Counted from the stretch's first letter, positions 20,642 to 31,186 are shown. The stretch is DNA of 33,021 nt from Podochytrium sp. JEL0797 (GCA_027596195.1 JADGJG010000187.1:1-33021); one strand, 5' to 3'. A program made the numbers and translations. Notes: generated by a model from the letters alone, not told the origin.

Positions 20642-22623
20642 TCACTGCAAACAAACTGAATTCTCCGCTACTGGATCCACGCGATGCGCTTCATCCTCGC
20701 CAACATGAAGAAGGAAGGCCATCCCACCCCGTTGATGCCATAACATATGGCAGTGCATCATCCAAATCCCAGGGTTGTCCGCTCGAAACCGCAAAACAAC
20801 GAATCCACGTCGCGGGATTTGGACTGTGTCCAACATCACGGGATTTTGGAGATTCATCACTGGTGGAGTGTCGACAAATGGAGAATACGAGCCCCACCCA
20901 AATTCTGAACGCGAAGTCGCCAAAAGGTAAAAAGAGTTCCCATGCAGATGGAACGGATGGGCACCGTCGTCCAGGTTGTTGATAATAAGATCTACCCATT
21001 GGGGAGCCGAGGAGTTGATTGGCGACAATGGAATGAACGGGACAAGCTGGAATTTGTTCCACTCTGAGCGAGGAAGTTGGCGCAAGGGCGGGAACTGGGG
21101 AGTCCATGTGGTGCGGTTTACGAATCCCATTGGGACGTTGTCGTCGATTGCCAGTCGTTGCGTTTTCACGTAAAGGAGGATGGTTTCGTCGGCAGTCGTT
21201 GGAACGTCCACTGGAGAGCGCGCGTGGGCGGCTGCAAGATTGAAAAAGGACGTCTCGTTTTGTAAAGGATCCGTGATTGAAGCAGGGTCAAACAGTCGAG
21301 AAAACGCGGGAAATGTTTGGTTGGGCCGAAGGCTTGGGCCAGAGACTCCAATATTCCTGCATGAGATGTCATCAGCTGTGAGTTTTTCAAGTTTTTTCAA
21401 AACTTACTCAGGATCTAGAGAGATAATGAGCTGAGGTGGGGTCACTCCCTCGTTCTCCCAGTCCACGAGGACATCCATCCGTTGCCCTGGGTACAAAATT
21501 CCGACTGATGAAGAAGGGCTGCCGCCAATTTGGAATCCACCATCGAGAGTCAGCGGGGTAAGAGTTGCGGACGAAATTCCGAACGTGAAGCCAGCCAGAG
21601 TCCTGGCAAAAAAGGCACACGATTAGAAAAATAACAGCAAAGTGATTGTCCTTACCCGACATTGACAACTCGCAGTCTTATCGTTTTATTTGTCGGCTCA
21701 TCACCAAACAACCCTCGAATTTGGCCGCCAACATCGTCAGAGCATTCAATAGGCCGCGCAGGAGCCGCCGTCGCGCAAACAAATCTCCCAATCCCGTTAA
21801 CCAGAAGAGAATCAGGAACGGGCTTGAAATGAGTTTAGTAGGGAAGAGCGATGCAGATTTCAATTCTGACCTCGCTTCCGAACCCGTCCGGACTCCTGTA
21901 CCATGCAAACACATCATTTGCGCTCATGTGATACCAATCGCCAATCATGAGCAGCACGTCTCGCTCATATTCTTTCCCAACTGAATCTGCAGGTTCGTGA
22001 ACAACCAGACCCCCAAAAAGACCGTCTCCCCGCAGCAACTGTGAATGACCGTGCCACCAAAACGACCCAGCCTCATCACCAACGTTGAATTCATACGTAA
22101 AGGTCGCGTTGGTAGGTATAGGGCACTGCGTAGCTCCAACAGCTCCGTCCATGTGGTTCGAATCGCGCATGGCCAGCCCGTGCCAATGAATCGCCACACC
22201 ATCACCGGACACGAGATTGTTTGTCACATGGACGACCAGTCGATCACCCGTCCGACATTCAATCAACGGGCCCGGAAACTGTCCATTGACCAAGAAAACC
22301 TCCTTCGTGACACCGTCTGGGGATTTGACTGCGGACGTAATGGTCCAGTTGAATGTGACAGTGGTGGGCGGGCGGAGTGCATGATCCATGGGGTTGAGCT
22401 GAATTCCAAGCATTTCCTCTTGCGGAATGTTCCAGTTGTTGTTGGTCGATTGGCCTCCATGAGACAGGGACGCGGTCACTGCCATCAGAAGCAGGAGGCA
22501 GGACACGATTCCGCAGGAAAGGAAGAGCGTTCGATTCCTTCTCGGTGCCAGCTGATCGTCTGCTAAAGGAACCTCCCTCGCATCGCCATCAGGTACACGG
22601 CTCCATGCTTTGTGGCTGATCAT
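20642..22623 (-). CDS. Membrane-anchored multicopper oxidase (laccase-like)
   Basis: Four exons, 22623-21871, 21822-21656, 21602-21408, 21356-20642; 609 residues. It oxidises a phenolic, metal or other donor and reduces oxygen to water; the donor cannot be told from sequence. All copper sites are present: HWH at 146-148, HGH at 191-193, HPFHLH at 505-510, and HCHMLWHQRGGM from 573, giving ten His ligands, Cys574, and Met584 at the axial type 1 position. The N-terminus is not a cleavable signal: about 30 residues with RRNR precede a single hydrophobic segment at 33-53, so a type II anchor with the enzyme domain in the lumen or outside the cell is likely. Several N-x-S/T sites fit a secreted domain. 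Intron 1 has an unusual GTCAGA donor but a strong TACTAAAC branch site. The 609-residue start at 22623 is chosen over an open extension to 22872. Confidence 0.93.
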
Positions 22624-22992
22624 ACGCGTGTCATTCGCGTGGCAGAAATTTTCTCGGCTTGCGCGCGTGCCCACTCCAAATTGAAGCACGCACGCACCCG
22701 AGAGAGTTGAGGTCACACCAGACACGGCACTCCACGTCCTCCGCTCGGTGGTGTTAGGTGGAAATGCGTTCCAAATATCGCAAGATATACGTTGGAGCAA
22801 AAATTTACTACTTCTGCGTTCTCCGTGCGCGCAGAAATAAAAAAGTGAAAAAAAATCGATAGGTTGGTTCATAAAAATCTATAAGGTGAAGGAAAAGGAA
22901 AAAGAAGAAAAAACAAACACCCCCCCCCCCCCCCCCCACACACACACACCCGCACTTTCCCACTCGTATACTCCTCCGTCACATGGCTGAAA
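22624..22992. other. Spacer with poly-C and CA tract
   Basis: Lies between the kinase gene and the multicopper oxidase gene, both on the minus strand, so it holds the oxidase promoter and the kinase 3' end. It contains a homopolymer C run followed by a CA run (listed separately). No gene seen apart from the open extension of the oxidase frame. Confidence 0.45.
22920..22950. repeat. Poly-C run of 18 followed by (CA)n
   Basis: Eighteen consecutive C at 22920-22937, then about six CA units to 22949. On the minus strand this reads as TG repeats then an 18 nt G run, which could form a G-quadruplex-like structure and is also prone to sequencing length error. Confidence 0.85.
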
Positions 22993-25900
22993 TCACTTCT
23001 TCTAAAGTCAAAAATTCAGTTTCCCAGTAGCCACAAAAATACAAAAAAACGAACACAAACCTTCTTTTGCGACAAACTCCTCACCAACCCCCCAATCTTG
23101 CTCCCAAAGCTCCCGGAAGACCGCGACATGCTCACCCCATCCTTCTCGTTACTCCGCTTCGACGCCGCCGAATGTGCTCCACCCCCCGTCGTGGACCGCG
23201 AACTCTGCAACACGTCAATCTTCTCAACCGGGGTCTTGCCCGCCACCACCGCAACTGGTGAGAGATCATCGCCTCCTCCACCATTCACAATCGTGGAGGA
23301 CCCCGAAGAAGCGCTCACCAACAGCGACGGGGGAGTTAAAGGACCGCCAGCGGCACTCCCAACAACGTGAATTCCTTCAACCTTCTGCTGTTGCTGTTGC
23401 CCACCAGCAGCGACACCCTCACCACCCCACACAGCCTCACCCACCCCACCACTCTTGCCAGCATACACCGACTGCCGATTCTTCCCCCCACTCGCTTCCA
23501 TACTCCCACGATGCGGTATCGCCGCGCCACTCGACGGTTGTCTCCCTTGCGACAAGTGAGGACCACCACCACCAGACGCCTGTTGTTCACCCTCCATCAA
23601 CCCACTCTTCCTTCCACTCACTTCACCCCCCTTCCGCCCCCCGACAGCACCACCACCTCCACTCGCCCCCGAAATAGAACCCATCCGTCTCCAACTCGAA
23701 AACGACGATTTCCACGTACTCGGCTCTCCACCACCCCCATTCGATCCATTCACCACATCCTTGATTGTCGAACTGTCCAAAACAGCTACACTCGTTGTTT
23801 TCTTGACACGCGATGGTGCTGCAGATTCAGAAGCGGGAGCAACAGCCGTGTGTGAAACCGCGCGGTTCCTGTTCACAATCGAACTCGTGGCTGACGAAAG
23901 CATCTCTCCGAGACTGTGTTTGATGGTGGGGGACTTGGTGCCGCCGTTCCCGCGCGGTAACGTGGACGACGGAATGTTGATGGGTGAAGTTGAAACAGGG
24001 GCGGCAGCAGCCTCCATCGTGGATGCGAACGCGGTGGATGCCGCGGGAGGTGTCGGAACCGCGGGCGCCGCGGGCGCGAACCCAACCAACCATTCATGCC
24101 TCAACGCTTCCTCAGGCTTCATCCGCAACTCAGGATCCCATTCCAAACACTTTTCAAGGAAATCCAAAAAAACGACATCCGAGGTCCTCAACACATCCCT
24201 CAACGATTTACTCCCCGGTCGCCTCTTGTGCCCCTTCGAGTCTGTATGCGACCGCGGCTGACCGTGTTCGAAAAACAGTTTGCGGCGGGTCCCGCGGTCG
24301 ATAATGTATTCGGGTGGAACGCCTTTGAGTTCCATGATGCACGCGAGTTGGTGTTGTTCGTTTTCGCCGGGGAAGAGGGGGTAGCCTGTGAGTAGTTCGG
24401 CGAGGATGCAGCCGACGGACCTGATGGGGCGGGTGCCGAATTCAATATTACAGAAGACTCGAAAAGGGAAACACGAGAGAAATCCGTACCACATGTCAAT
24501 CGCGTTCGTGTACGAAGTCCCCAAAATCACTTCGGGGGAGCGGTAGAATCGACTTTGGATATACGTATACACTTTCTCGTGTTCGAAACACGCGCTTCCG
24601 AAATCGATGACTTTGATGTCGTAGAGGGGTGAGTGTTGGTTGAATTCGGGGTCAATGAAAGAGCGCGGGAGGCCCGTGGAAGAGGAAGGTACGACGTCGC
24701 ATTTCTGCGGGTGCATGAAGGCCGGATCGCAGATAAGAATATTCTGGGTTGGTTTGGTGAGATGTGAGTAAGAATAGTTGATTGCGAGCCCATCAGACAA
24801 ACCTCTGGCTTCAAATCACAATGAATCGTCTTGATCTTGTACAAGAGCTGCAAGCATTGCAAGATTTGAACCGAAAACACCTTCAACACGCCCATATGGA
24901 TCCCACGGAACCCTCCCGACTTGACCCAGTCGTACAAATTGATGCCCAACAACTCGAACGTGATGCACAAGTGTCCTCGGAAATAGAAGCTTTCTTGCAT
25001 GTGCACGAGACTGTGCTCCATTTCGGCATCCTTTCCATATTTGCGTGAGTAAATTTCGGCCTTGACTTCATGCGGACAAATCGATCAAACTCACCTCCTT
25101 TCGCAACCGATCCAACACCTTGACCTCCACAACTCCTTGCTTCTCGAACCGTTTCTTGTTGCGAATGATTTTGAGCGCCACAATCGTCTTGGTCTTGTGA
25201 TCAAAACACTTGATACATTGTCCAAACGAGCCCTTCCCGAGCAACGAGATGCATTCGTATCGGTATCCAATGTGGTCGTGCGCGGTCCAATAGTAATCGC
25301 CTCGCGAATCGTCGTATCCTGAAATTTTGGGAGTGAGATTTTGGGTTTGGAACGCGCAGGTGCAGTGGAAGCAGGTTTCCCTTTCCCCGCGTTTGATCAC
25401 TTGCGACGGGTGCATTCATCCCAGGGGCATATCACACCAAATGCGCTCATTTTCTTTTGTCGTTGATTAGGTCAAGTCCCCCCTTGTTCGCTCCGCGCTC
25501 AAAATTCCATCAAGGTCCTCGTCTCGTAACCACCACTCGATTCTCAACTTACCACTATTATAAACGCCCGTCAAATCCTCCTTCGTCAAAGCCTCCTGCG
25601 GCACCCCAACGGCCCCTGTCCTCCTTCTCTGGGTGCCAATCTTGTCAACACCCATGGCACCCGCAAAGTAAATGTGCGGGTACTGATGAACCTCGAGCAG
25701 CTCAAACTGCGTCAACAACTCTCTATAGAATTGAATCGTGATTTCCGGCGAAAGGGGGAGTTTCAGAGATGGCCCAGTAGCGGGGGTGGGAGGAGCAGCG
25801 ACGGGTTTTAGCTGTTGCGGCTGCGGGGGTGGAGACGGCAGCATCTGTGCTATGGGTGTGATGGGACTTCCTGGGACCTGGTTCTGGATGGCTAGACGGT

Positions 25901-26603
25901 AGTTTGGGTTCTGCATTTGCTGCTGTTGCTGGTAAAAGTGGTTTGGGGCGGGAGTGGCAGTTTGGGACTGGTTGTTGAGGGTCATGGAGCGCGAGTGGAG
26001 GGAGAGGCGGTGGTGGAGGGGTTGTTGCTGGGGTGGGATGGGTTGGTGGGATGTGGCGGCGGAAAGGGCGGCAACGCTGGCGTGCTTGGTATTTGGCTGA
26101 GACGTGTTGAGGGAAAGCGCGACACTGCGTCGGATGGTTGGCACGGCGACAGTCGAAGAGCGCTGCATTTTGACATTGGGAGCTGTCTTGTCTGATTTGA
26201 GGATTCTGGTGTGTGAGTGTGTGTGAGTGGGTGTCAAGGGGAGTGTGTCATAGCGAAGGTCTGGCTACAAATGCCTAGCTAGCAATGCATAGCAGAGCAA
26301 TGCCTAGCAATGCCTAGCATTGCCTAGCAAGCGCATAGCAAACACGTAGTATCTATTCACTCACCCACTTCCCGCTGCCTGACTCGCGCGCTTCACGCCC
26401 AGCATCAGCGGCGCCAGCGACGGCGGCGTGTCTGCCCAGCTACTGCTCGCGTCGCTGCTGCTGCTCTCTGCGGCACGCGCCAGCCCTGTATTCGCGCTGC
26501 CGCCGCCCTCCGCCGAGTTCCTTCCTGCCCTTGACGCCCTGTTGCTGCGCGACCGCGCGAGGAGCAGCGCTGCCTCGCCGCCAAGTGTCTCTTTGCCCTC
26601 CAT
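22993..26603 (-). CDS. Class II DYRK-family protein kinase (DYRK2/Pom1-like)
   Basis: Dual-specificity kinase: it autophosphorylates an activation-loop tyrosine and then acts on Ser/Thr. I place seven exons: 26603-26365, 26205-25553, 25318-25095, 25030-24803, 24743-24490, 24420-23061, 23001-22993; 988 residues. A NAPA-type region just before the kinase ([22 protein letters not shown]) marks class II. It joins [10 protein letters not shown] and HDHIGYRYE, then GKGSFGQ, the lysine in [16 protein letters not shown] (Asp near 444), DFG (near 495), [13 protein letters not shown] with Tyr507/509, and [17 protein letters not shown]. About 30 extra residues sit between NILI and KVIDFG. The tail after [20 protein letters not shown] is about 400 residues, Ser/Gly-rich and low complexity. 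The first exon is supported by a matching splice phase only; otherwise translation could begin at 26168. The last splice is optional: without it the frame stops at 23016 with 15 more residues after QKK (23060-23016). Confidence 0.93.
26206..26364 (-). other. Probable first intron of the kinase gene
   Basis: GTGAGT donor at 26364 and ACACCAG acceptor ending 26206, 159 nt. The exon phases fit (two bases plus one). It contains the 10 bp TGCCTAGCAA array and a GT/CA-rich stretch. If it is instead the 5' untranslated region, the kinase starts at 26168. Confidence 0.6.
26295..26330. repeat. 10 bp tandem repeat TGCCTAGCAA
   Basis: Three units in register at 26301, 26311 (one change, CAT) and 26321, with looser copies of AGCAATGC / CATAGCA on both sides from about 26268 to 26342. 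The changed unit creates a perfect inverted repeat, GCAATG (26307-26312) and CATTGC (26318-26323), around CCTAG. Confidence 0.8.
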
Positions 26604-26819
26604 TTGCGAGTGTGTGTGTGGCTGGTTGCGTGTCCGAGGGGTGGTCAAGGTGGTGCGTGCGACCCTGCGTTTCGGATTTTCGCAAATTGGTTGCCCGAGA
26701 AAATTTCGTCTCCCCGCAACCGCGAAACCACAGAGGTCACGTGTGCCACAAGCACAAGTTTAAAGTCTGATCTCATCAAAACAGAATAGAACATAAATGA
26801 ATTCCTTATTCCAGGTTCA

Positions 26820-27839
26820 TCAGTTGGTCCACTTCATCTTCTGCAAAAATCCCAGCACCTGCACAACCTTGGTCTGAATCAAATTCAGCCCCTTCTCCAC
26901 AATCTCTTTCGCCTCCATCACACCAGTACTCTCGACCGTGAAATAGAACCGATCCGGCTTCGCATTATAATCAAAAGCATCATCCGCCCCTGCCTCCTCC
27001 TCCTCCGCCCCATTCGGTCCAACAGGCCACTCCTTCTTGGCATCCAACTCAACCCAATACGTCGTGTGTCGCAGCTTATTGTGCGGATCATACTCGAACG
27101 CAATCGCCGCCACAGGGGACCACTTGGCATGTTCCTTGGCGGTGCCCTTTTTGGCCACACATTGCATCCGCACTTCCTGGCCTTTGCGCAGACGCACAAT
27201 CACGACGCCCGTGTCTTCGTCAGAGCTGAAGTAGGGTGTCACGCGCGGGTTCGAGGAGACGAGGTCGCGGGCAGTTACGTCGCGGTTTTCTTCGGATTCG
27301 CAGCGCACGTTGAGGTTGAGGATCACGGAGCAGTTTTCGCAGTACCTTTTTAAGGTGGTAGTGGGAGTGGGGAGTTCGTGTGTGAGTTGCGTTTCTGGAC
27401 TCTCCCTTGCGCAGCCACGCATCGCACCAAAACAACAAAAAAACAACCGGCTCGGCAGACTCACTCTGTGCAGTTGCAGTCCCGGGTATACAAGAGCCCC
27501 TGGATATCGTTCGACATCAAAGGAAGCAGTCCGAGACGGTGCGACAGCATTTCATCGACAAGCACAGACTGAGACGAGCCGAAGCAGGATCACCAAGAGA
27601 CATATCATCAGAACACACACACCCCACATACCACGAACACACCAACAACTCACACTGTTGTTCTCAATATTGACCAAATCAATCGCCATCGTCGGCACCT
27701 CCGCAATCATGATACGGCGTAACGAGTTGGCCACGGCCAGGTCGCAGTTGGACAGCACGAACGTGAGACTCCGTGCCGTGGCGTCCATGCTGCGGATGTC
27801 AACCTGTGGGCCGCGGGAGTCGCCCATCGAGGAGTTCAT
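26820..27839 (-). CDS. RPB3: RNA polymerase II subunit Rpb3
   Basis: Alpha-like subunit that pairs with Rpb11 to nucleate Pol II assembly. Three exons, 27839-27654, 27568-27465, 27345-26820; 816 nt, 271 residues, as in human RPB3 (275). Landmarks are [22 protein letters not shown], the HRLGLLPL block in exon 2, the zinc-binding CNCTEYCENC spanning the second splice, then [26 protein letters not shown] and the [15 protein letters not shown] stretch. The C-terminus ends soon after the dimer helix, so it lacks the longer tail of yeast Rpb3. The start at 27839 is chosen because [16 protein letters not shown] matches the short N-terminus of the family; the frame is open upstream for 31 more codons. 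Confidence 0.97.
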
Positions 27840-27967
27840 TTTTCGGTTTGAAAAAAAAGTTGATTTGCTGGTGGGGGAGAAGTTTGGGAGAAAGCCCTGA
27901 AAACAAATAAAGATCTGGGGAGCTGTTTCCAATGCAAGTTGTCTCTCATGTCAATATTCAAAGAAAA

Positions 27968-28370
27968 ATGTCTCAAATTCGTCTGCCGCGTCTTGTTCCC
28001 GAGAAGGTATGATGTCCGACTCCGCTAGTCCACCGCTAGGTTTGAGGGTTAGTCGCCCGGCCCCGTGTGAGCACACACCAGCTCCTCCTCCTCCCCCCTT
28101 CCCAAATGCCGCCCCATGCACCTCTAATTCTTTTGTCGTCAAAGAAAAAAGACATGGGTGCCCTTCACCTCCAGCAAGAAACATGGTCAGCACGACTGTT
28201 GTGGTCGCAAGAGACAAGTCATGAAGACACAGAGTGACAATGACGGCGTGAAGACAGGCTCCGTTACGGTGGAAGTCATGGGGAAAGCGAGAGACTTTCT
28301 GCTCAACAAACATCTTGTACTCATGCATGTCATCTGGCACGCAGAAGGAACATGGATTCGAAGCGGATGA
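27968..28370 (+). CDS. Possible small gene, divergent from RPB3
   Basis: Weak candidate. An ATG at 27968 in an A-rich context encodes MSQIRLPRLVPEK and is followed directly by a GTATGA donor-like site at 28007. A second open stretch, in a frame that would match a splice into the AG before 28172, encodes KHGQHDCCGRKRQV and runs to a stop at 28368-28370. The joined protein would be about 80 residues. I do not recognise it, and neither the splice nor transcription is supported by homology. It may be chance or a decayed fragment. Confidence 0.2.
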
Positions 28371-28384
28371 GCCCCAATTCGCGT

Positions 28385-29290
28385 CTCAAATCCGCAGGGG
28401 ATGTTTTCAGATGGATTATGGCCCAGAAGGTGATTTTATCGCGTCTTTTTTTTGCCTTGACCGGTGGTTCCCTTATCGTATGAATGCAGATGCGCAATGT
28501 GTCATGCCGTCCAAAGCCGGCTGCTTCGGTTTTCGTCAGCGTTGGGAAGGGAAACAAAAATGGACACCAAATGCGTCCCTCGCGTCGCGTCCGCAAATTG
28601 TTTTTGTAGGACAAGTGAATTCACCATTCTCCACGAACGTTGCTTTGTTTCCTCGCAAAGAAAAATATCGATTTTGGAGAATGAGGGGTTTATATTGAGT
28701 GTTTTATGATGGTTGTTTGCCATGAAGTACTCCGTTGGATGCAGATGCTGAACCAAGGATGCTGCCCAAAACCGGCTTCATCCGTTGTGGCAAACAAGGG
28801 GACGTCAAAAGCTGCGAGGCAAAATGGAAGCATGTTGCTTTTGCTGGTGTGCCGCCCTCGCGTCGAGCCAGAGAACATTTTTTATTCTGCGAATGCCGTG
28901 AGTGAAGTAGCCCGATATTACAAGAGAAAAAATATCTTTTCCTCATGCCTGTCAATCCCCACGGGCCACGCAGGAGGAACGACAAATCGAAACGCGCGAG
29001 TCGCAAGAGTGATTCAAGTGCGCAGGCGACGTTTTCAGATTCATTTTGGAGTCAAAGGAAATTATGTTGCGTTTTTTTGCCTTGACCGATTCCTTATCGT
29101 ATGGACGCAGATGCGTGAACCGGCCAGCCGCCCAATGCCCGGATCATCCGTCGCGGCGCACATGGGAACGTCAAAATCAAGTGCCTCTCGCGTCGCGCCA
29201 GTGCAAGGAAGAAATGAATTTTTTATCTGGATCAGTTTCAAACCAAAACCTTCTTCAGCATGGCGGTATTTAGCCCATCATGATGAACGT
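28385..29290. repeat. Three diverged tandem copies of a roughly 300 bp repeat
   Basis: Copies lie at about 28385-28700, 28700-29000 and 29005-29290. Copies 1 and 3 share GTTTTCAGAT, TTTTTTTGCCTTGACCG, CTTATCGTATG and CAGATGCG in the same order. All three share a CTCGCGTCG block (28579, 28857, 29187; spacing 278 and 330) and a GGATGCAG/GACGCAG/AATGCAG step about 100 bp before it. Copies 2 and 3 also share GACGTCAAAA/AACGTCAAAA. Copies are too diverged to be recent. An open frame of 201 codons (28706-29311) crosses copies 2 and 3 but matches nothing known and is probably incidental. Confidence 0.6.
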
Positions 29291-29462
29291 AATGCTGTTG
29301 TTGATGGTTAAAGGAGAGTGGATTTGCATTTGTCAAAGAAGGCGGTTTCGACGCGAGAAATGTCACATTTTGCTGAGCAGAGTTCAACAATCTATCAAAA
29401 CAAAAGCCCCATATTTTGATGACGCGAGGTGACGTTTTCGAAGCACCAAAAAACATCCTTCA

Positions 29463-31153
29463 ATGCTCGCCCCCACCACCCTCGCACACACTGCGCGCAC
29501 CGTTGTTGTGATTGGCGGCGGCCTCGCCGGCCTCTCTGCGGCGATCCAGGCGGCCTCGTGCGGCGCGGCCGTGACTGTCCTCGAGAAAGAGGCGCGCACT
29601 GGCGGCAACAGCGCCAAGGCGTCGTCCGGAATGAACGTGGCTTTGTCGCCCGTCCAGGCGAGTCTCGGCATCGCGGACTCTGTCGCAAAATTCGCCGCAG
29701 ACACTCTCAAAGCCGGCAAGCACAAGGCCGACCCGAAACTCGTCAACATTCTCGCGGAGCAATCCGTCGATGCGTGGTCTTTTCTGCGCGGATTCGGAAT
29801 CGAGTTGGACGAGGTGTCGCAGTGTGGCGGTCATACGGTAACCGGTTATTCTCTTGTTTGGTTGGTTCTGACTCCCGTTCCAGTTCCCGAGAACACATCG
29901 TGAAAAGGAACTCGACGGAAAGCCCAAAGCCGTCGGCTGGGACATCATGCAAGCCCTCCAAACCCACGTCAACACCCTCACCCCCATCACAACCTACACG
30001 CTCCCAACCCCCAACACCGAATCCAACACGATCCGAGTCATCACGGGCGCCAAAGTGACAAAACTCGTTGGAGAACATGCCCGCAAAGTAACGGGTGTCC
30101 AATTCGATCATGCCGCTTCTGCCACGTGCCACGAAATGCTGGTCGACAATGTGATTCTCGCGACAGGAGGATATGCGGCGGATACAGATGATTTGGTCAA
30201 GCAGCATACACCGCAGTACGTGAACTTGGCCACAACGAACGGAAAGTGGGCGACGGGAGATGGTGTGAAACTGGGTTTGGAATTTGGGGCCCTCGCGGCG
30301 GATTTGGATCAGGTCCAAATTCACCCGACTGGATTCGTAGATCCAAAAGATCTTACTGCCATGACCAAGATTTTGGGTATGCATTCGTTTAAACTCGCGT
30401 CTTGGTTTTTTTGGTATTTCTAACCCTTCGCCGTTCCCTCCTAGCCCCAGAGTCACTCCGCGCCTACGGCTCCCTCTTGATCGACACAACAACCTCCACC
30501 CGTTTCGTCAACGAACTCACCACCCGCGATGCAGTCTCCCAAGCCATGATCCACCTCTCTCCCGAAAACAACAACTCCTCCTCTTCCGCCTTTGCCCCAC
30601 CCACCTCGATCCTCATGGTCATGAACGAATTCGTGGTCAACTCGTACGGAGCGGGAGCTGTCGGGTTCTACCAAAAGCGCGGACTCGTGTCCAAGTTTGA
30701 GAATTTGGCCGCCCTCGCGGAGCACTATGGGCTCGATTTGGAGGTGTTGGAGCGTGAGGTTTGTGTGGATGAGTCTGCGCCGCTTCCGGATCGGTTTGGG
30801 AAGGCCAAGATTCCCACGTACTTCCGCGCAAATGAAGTCTTTTGTGAGTAGCGTGCTTTTCTTCTGTTCGGTGTTTTTGCTTTGATCCTTCCAGCTGATA
30901 TGCTTTCCCTCCCCCCTTTCTCTCCCACTCAGACACCGCCCTGGTGACCCCCGTCCGCCACTACACCATGGGTGGACTCCGCATCACGGAACAAGCGCAA
31001 GCCATGACGGCCGCGCACGCGCCGATTGCGAATTTGTTTTGCTGTGGAGAGGTTTCGTGTGGAGTCGATGGGTACAACCGTCTTGCTGGAAACTCGTTGC
31101 TGAGCAGTGTCGTGTATGGAAGGATTGCTGGAAAGTCGAGTTGTGGGGTTTGA
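29463..31153 (+). CDS. OSM1: Soluble fumarate reductase, Osm1/Frd1 type
   Basis: FAD enzyme that reduces fumarate to succinate with reduced flavin as donor, reoxidising cofactors without oxygen. Four exons, 29463-29837, 29884-30376, 30445-30843, 30933-31153; 495 residues, against 470 and 501 for yeast Frd1 and Osm1. Landmarks are the FAD loop VVVIGGGLAGLSAA (GGGLAG at 18-23), GGNSAKASSGMN, the GGHT-x4-H step across the first splice, TTNGKWATGDG, QIHPTGF, APESLR, RFVNELTTRD and HYTMGG, with GEV and GYNRLAGNSLL near the end. These are catalytic and FAD-binding regions of the family. No extra haem or cytochrome b5 domain is present. The 12 residues before the FAD loop are too short for a clear targeting signal, so a cytosolic location is more likely. 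AATAAA is at 31187. The gene converges with D-lactate dehydrogenase. Confidence 0.95.
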
Positions 31154-31186
31154 AAATTGAATCCATGTTTGCATTTTCTGGAGAAA

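Larger units (their letters stand above)
27840..29462. other. Gene-poor region between RPB3 and fumarate reductase
   Basis: 1.6 kb with no recognisable gene. The left part holds the RPB3 promoter and a possible small divergent gene (27968-28370). The middle and right part, about 28380-29290, is three diverged copies of one repeat. The last 170 bp must hold the promoter of the fumarate reductase gene. Confidence 0.5.

Noticed and set aside
25319..25415. ATG at 25415 as the start of the kinase
   Set aside because: It gives a Cys-rich leader unlike any DYRK. Splicing 25553 to 25318 instead joins the NAPA region to [10 protein letters not shown] in correct phase.
28706..29311. 201-codon plus frame as a real gene
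   Set aside because: It crosses two copies of the diverged repeat, includes copy-to-copy frame changes and has no recognisable domain.
29460..30492. Long minus-strand frames opposite fumarate reductase
   Set aside because: The plus strand carries the conserved FAD enzyme with good splices; the minus frames match nothing.
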